NCBI GenBank assembly: GCA_003247575.1
Contig: QJZC01000021.1
Span: 62,001 to 126,000, forward strand
Source of the DNA: Pseudomonadota bacterium
GTDB lineage: Bacteria; Myxococcota_A; UBA9160; SZUA-336
DNA length: 64,000 nucleotides
Direction of reading: 5' to 3'
Below, in pieces: positions 61,446 through 64,000 of this stretch. The position numbers were made by a program, and so were the translations under genes. How positions within the stretch are numbered: the stretch's first letter is position 1; each line of letters starts with the position of its first letter. The notes under the pieces were generated by a model, which saw only the letters and a program-made list of their open reading frames with translations, made no database searches and was not told the origin of the DNA.

Positions 61446-62831
61446 CTAGGGGGGCGGCGCCGACGTCCCGGAGTTCGACGCGCGCAGCAAGACCCAGACG
61501 GCGCTCAGATAGTCGATGCCCGTGTACTCCACGTTCGGGGCGGCGGGGCGCTCGAGCCGATACGGACTGGACTTCCACTCGAAGGAGCTGGCAGGCCGCA
61601 GCTCGATGGGAACGCGCTCGCTGGCGAGCACCTCGAACTTGCGGCCCGGGACCAGTCGCCGCCGGAGGTGGAGGAGCTCTGGGGCGGGGTCGAGGCGCCG
61701 CTTCTCCAGGGGGAAGCGCGCGAGCTGATCCCAGGCTGCCCGTAGGCGCCCGGGCTCGCACGTCTCTGGCTCGAGGTCGCAGGCGAGCGCATCGAAGTAG
61801 GCGCTGCCGTCCGCGCGCACTCGTTCGCGCGCCTTGGCCATTCCGTGTCGCAGGTCGGCGAGGCTCGGATCCCGCGAGCGCCGTGCGAGCGGAACCAGGG
61901 CGCGATAGAGGTTCCAGCTCATCAAGTCGTTGGAGTGGTTCGTGATGCCGAACAGTCGCAGGTTGGTCCGGCGAGCTCGAGCGACGACGCGAAAGGTGTC
62001 GCGCAGCCGGTCGCGCCATTGCTGCCACCCCGCGTCCGGTTCGAGCTCCGAGGCCCAGGCGAAGGCTGCGTACGCGGTCAGCTGGGCGATCGAGTTGAAG
62101 CCGAATCCCGAGCGTGGGGAGAGATCTCCGAAGCGCGTGCGCTCGCCATTTGGGTCGATCAGCTTGAGATCGTGTTCGACCAGGTGTGCTGCGAAGTCCG
62201 TGACGAGCTGGCGCGTCTGTTCGGGAAAGTGCGTGGCGCATTCTGCAACGGCCGGCAGCAGTCCATTCGCGTACTGGTCCATCGAGACGTCTCCCTTGAA
62301 GACGTACTCCTCGAAGCCCGGACCCCCTGGGAACCAGTGACCGCGCAGTCCGGTCACGTCGCGTCCCTGATCTCGGCGAATTCCCCGCGCGAGTAGCCCG
62401 CGCACTCCGGTGACCTCCATCAGCATGCGCAGTCCGGCCAGCGCGCGCTGCGCATCGCTCTTCGCTTCGCTCGGACGGATCCCGAGCGAGAGCTGTGTGC
62501 ACGCCGCCGCTGCCCACAGGCCGGTGAACGTCGGTGTGTCGGCCAGATACGGATAGGTGCCCACCGAGAGATCGGAGGCGATGCTGCGCAGGTCGATCCG
62601 GTACAGGACGACCCCCTCGCGCGATACGTGGCGCGCGAGCAGTGCCTCTCGGAAGAGCCCGGCCTTCTCGACGAGCTTCGAGCTGGCTACCGCCGTGTCC
62701 ACCGGACCACGAGACTCGCCGAGCCGTGTGGCCCCGTGTGGGACACAGCCGAGCAAGAGCGTCCATGCGAGTCCGACCGAACCCAACGCGCCCACGCTCT
62801 TCGTGCACTCGGCGCGCGCTCGGGGCTCCAC
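61446..62831 (-). CDS. Unknown lipoprotein, helical
   Basis: A 461-residue lipoprotein starting at GTG 62831, with signal segment GSVGLAWTLLLGCVPHG (lipobox LLGC). I do not recognise the family. The mature protein is mostly helical with conserved-looking aromatic and acidic clusters (SVGTYPYLADTPTFTGLWAA; HWFPGGPGFEEYVFKGDVSM; ERTRFGDLSPRSGFGFNSIA; LFGITNHSNDLMSWNLYRAL), as in alpha/alpha-toroid enzymes. It begins two bases after the stop of the acyltransferase gene, so the two are translationally linked. A periplasmic or outer-membrane-attached glycan- or lipid-acting enzyme is possible, with no direct support. Confidence 0.6.
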   Translation of the reverse strand: MEPRARAECTKSVGALGSVGLAWTLLLGCVPHGATRLGESRGPVDTAVASSKLVEKAGLFREALLARHVSREGVVLYRIDLRSIASDLSVGTYPYLADTPTFTGLWAAAACTQLSLGIRPSEAKSDAQRALAGLRMLMEVTGVRGLLARGIRRDQGRDVTGLRGHWFPGGPGFEEYVFKGDVSMDQYANGLLPAVAECATHFPEQTRQLVTDFAAHLVEHDLKLIDPNGERTRFGDLSPRSGFGFNSIAQLTAYAAFAWASELEPDAGWQQWRDRLRDTFRVVARARRTNLRLFGITNHSNDLMSWNLYRALVPLARRSRDPSLADLRHGMAKARERVRADGSAYFDALACDLEPETCEPGRLRAAWDQLARFPLEKRRLDPAPELLHLRRRLVPGRKFEVLASERVPIELRPASSFEWKSSPYRLERPAAPNVEYTGIDYLSAVWVLLRASNSGTSAPPP

Positions 62832-62833
62832 GC

Positions 62834-63835
62834 TTAGGTCGAGACCTCGCGGGATAGTTCGTCTGCGATCGCTGACGCCTGCTCCATGCTGGAGCTGGTC
62901 GGGCGTGCGTAGTACCCGCGGTAGGCTTCCGGCAGCAGGGCGGCGATCCAGAAGCCGACCACATCTGCCGCTAGCGACCGGTTCCTCGGCGTCCGTTCCA
63001 GCAGTCGCGCTGCCTCGATCGGAGCTCCGATGCGGATGTGAACGGGATTGGGGTAGACGTGATCCTCTTCGAGTGGCACGAGCTTCTGACAACCCGTGTG
63101 GGCGAACGGCACGATCCATAGATCTGGGATCTCGAGGTAGCGTGCCGCAGCCGGCAACGCGCTCTGGAGCGCACCGGAACGGCTGCGCGAGCCCTCGGGG
63201 AACAGGACCAGGTGATCTCCCGCCTCGATCCGCTCCCGCGCGCGCTCGAGGGTCTGTCGTGCGAGTCGCGCTACCTCACGTGGCGACATGACTGCTTCGC
63301 CGGAAGCGATGCTGGAGCTCTGAGGTGTCTTGATCGCGCCGAAGCAAAGGCTTGCCAGCAGGCGAATCGGCGCGGTGTAGACCTTGGGACCGACCACGGC
63401 CGTGAAACGGTCGGCGAAGGCACCGTAGCGGGCTGCGTCGCACAGGTAGTCGAGCACGTTCACGTCGACGTAGGACAGATGATTCCCCACCAGCAGCACG
63501 CGTCGGTCTTCGAGCGTACGGAGCTGATGGGTTCCGTCGATCTCGGACGAGTCCGTGACCACACGTCGCATGATCAGGCGCGAGAGCTTTCGCACGAAGG
63601 GGTCGGCGGGATAGAACTCCCACTCGCGCCCGGTGTTCCGGGTGCGCTCGACCAGCTCCGTCAGCCGTTCGGGCGTGAGCTCGGACACCAACGGGCCGAT
63701 CAGCTCGCATATGTCCTCGCGTGTGCCCGCTCCCCAGTCGGAGAGCAGGTCGGAGAGCGAGGCGGACAGGGCTTCTGGACCCGTTTGGATGTCGAGAGAG
63801 TTCACGTCTAGAGCGCCACAGCATAGTCCATTCAT
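62834..63835 (-). CDS. PlsC-type acyltransferase
   Basis: A 333-residue membrane-associated acyltransferase. The catalytic motif is LLVGNHLSYVDVNVLDYLCD (NHxSxxD) near residue 115 and the phosphate-binding motif LVLFPEGSRSRSGALQSA near 211, with IVPFAHTGCQKLVPLEEDHV after it. Compared with PlsC it has about 100 extra N-terminal helical residues (LSASLSDLLSDWGAGTRED), so it may act on a special lipid. ATG 63835 is chosen because GGGAG stands eight bases ahead; the GTG at 63916 is an alternative. The following lipoprotein gene starts almost at its stop. Confidence 0.82.
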   Translation of the reverse strand: MNGLCCGALDVNSLDIQTGPEALSASLSDLLSDWGAGTREDICELIGPLVSELTPERLTELVERTRNTGREWEFYPADPFVRKLSRLIMRRVVTDSSEIDGTHQLRTLEDRRVLLVGNHLSYVDVNVLDYLCDAARYGAFADRFTAVVGPKVYTAPIRLLASLCFGAIKTPQSSSIASGEAVMSPREVARLARQTLERARERIEAGDHLVLFPEGSRSRSGALQSALPAAARYLEIPDLWIVPFAHTGCQKLVPLEEDHVYPNPVHIRIGAPIEAARLLERTPRNRSLAADVVGFWIAALLPEAYRGYYARPTSSSMEQASAIADELSREVST

Positions 63836-64000
63836 GGCGAGACTCCCGCTCCCTGCTTCCGCTTGCTCGGTCCGGCCCGCGAGCACTCGCCGCCCTCGCA
63901 CCGTGATCCGCGTCACTCTCGGGTGCCATTGGCCACGCTTGCTCTCGCTGGGCGCCGGGTATTGACTTCAAATTTGCAGTAAATATGTAGTCCTGGATAA
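63836..64000. other. Window end, no gene recognised
   Basis: The last 165 bases hold no gene that I can support. The final 40 bases are AT-rich (AATTTGCAGTAAATATGTAG), which may be the start of a promoter region for the acyltransferase operon. Confidence 0.4.

Noticed and set aside
61435..62964. A 509-codon minus-strand frame rich in Arg, Pro and Ser
   Set aside because: It is the shadow of the unknown lipoprotein gene in another frame; composition is not protein-like.
1..64000. tRNA, rRNA, riboswitch or prophage
   Set aside because: I looked for T-loop-like GTTCRANNC and conserved rRNA or riboswitch blocks and for phage structural genes and found none that I can support by eye.

Overview
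The window is GC-rich, densely coded bacterial chromosome with frequent GTG and TTG starts. It looks like a flagellated Gram-negative of the broad deltaproteobacterial type (Myxococcota- or Binatota-like). The grounds are lipoproteins and an outer-membrane barrel, flagellin/FliD/FliS, a response-regulator/PATAN/J-domain/TPR fusion, a GGEEF cyclase and PilZ-like proteins. It also has coenzyme F420 genes (cofG, cofH) and an F420-type luciferase-like oxidoreductase. The taxonomy is inference; there is no rRNA. No tRNA, CRISPR array, prophage or insertion sequence was recognised.

Layout. 1-8300 (minus): a flagellar filament locus reading flagellin, fliD, fliS, a FliT-like gene, two glycosyltransferases, an unknown protein, a PilZ-like protein and the start of a formyltransferase-like gene; most of the last genes are joined by ATGA overlaps, which suggests filament assembly plus flagellin glycosylation. 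8.3-21.3 kb: GNAT, ispG, a coupled dehydrogenase/FAD-oxidoreductase pair, a membrane diguanylate cyclase, an F420-type oxidoreductase, a HisN-like phosphatase, transketolase, a GNAT gene with a GNAT remnant, and mtnA. 21.5-30.6 kb: the REC-PATAN-J-TPR protein, ilvE, an AlkA-like glycosylase overlapping a helicase, a frameshifted GFA-family gene, a secreted hydrolase, an acyltransferase and a PHB-depolymerase-like lipoprotein without its serine nucleophile. 30.6-40.3 kb: a degenerate hybrid kinase, a LarA-like protein divergent from a VWA protein, HDOD, Sel1, PilZ and YbjQ-type proteins, a TPR lipoprotein and a methyltransferase. 40.4-50.3 kb: a ThDP enzyme, argD, argS and a divergent pair (outer-membrane barrel and a 735-residue secreted protein) around a perfect 7-1-7 Fur box. 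50.5-64 kb: P450, HAD, cofG-cofH-rfbB, dnaA overlapping rfbB tail to tail, an AT-richer region with repeats upstream of dnaA that may be the origin, a LON-domain protein, a CycH-type lipoprotein, an amino-acid dehydrogenase and a coupled acyltransferase/lipoprotein pair.

The strongest candidates for something undescribed are the Fur-box pair at 46.8-50.3 kb, the flagellar glycosylation operon, three proteins of catalytic families that lack a key residue, and several unrelated clusters of short tandem repeats at gene ends.
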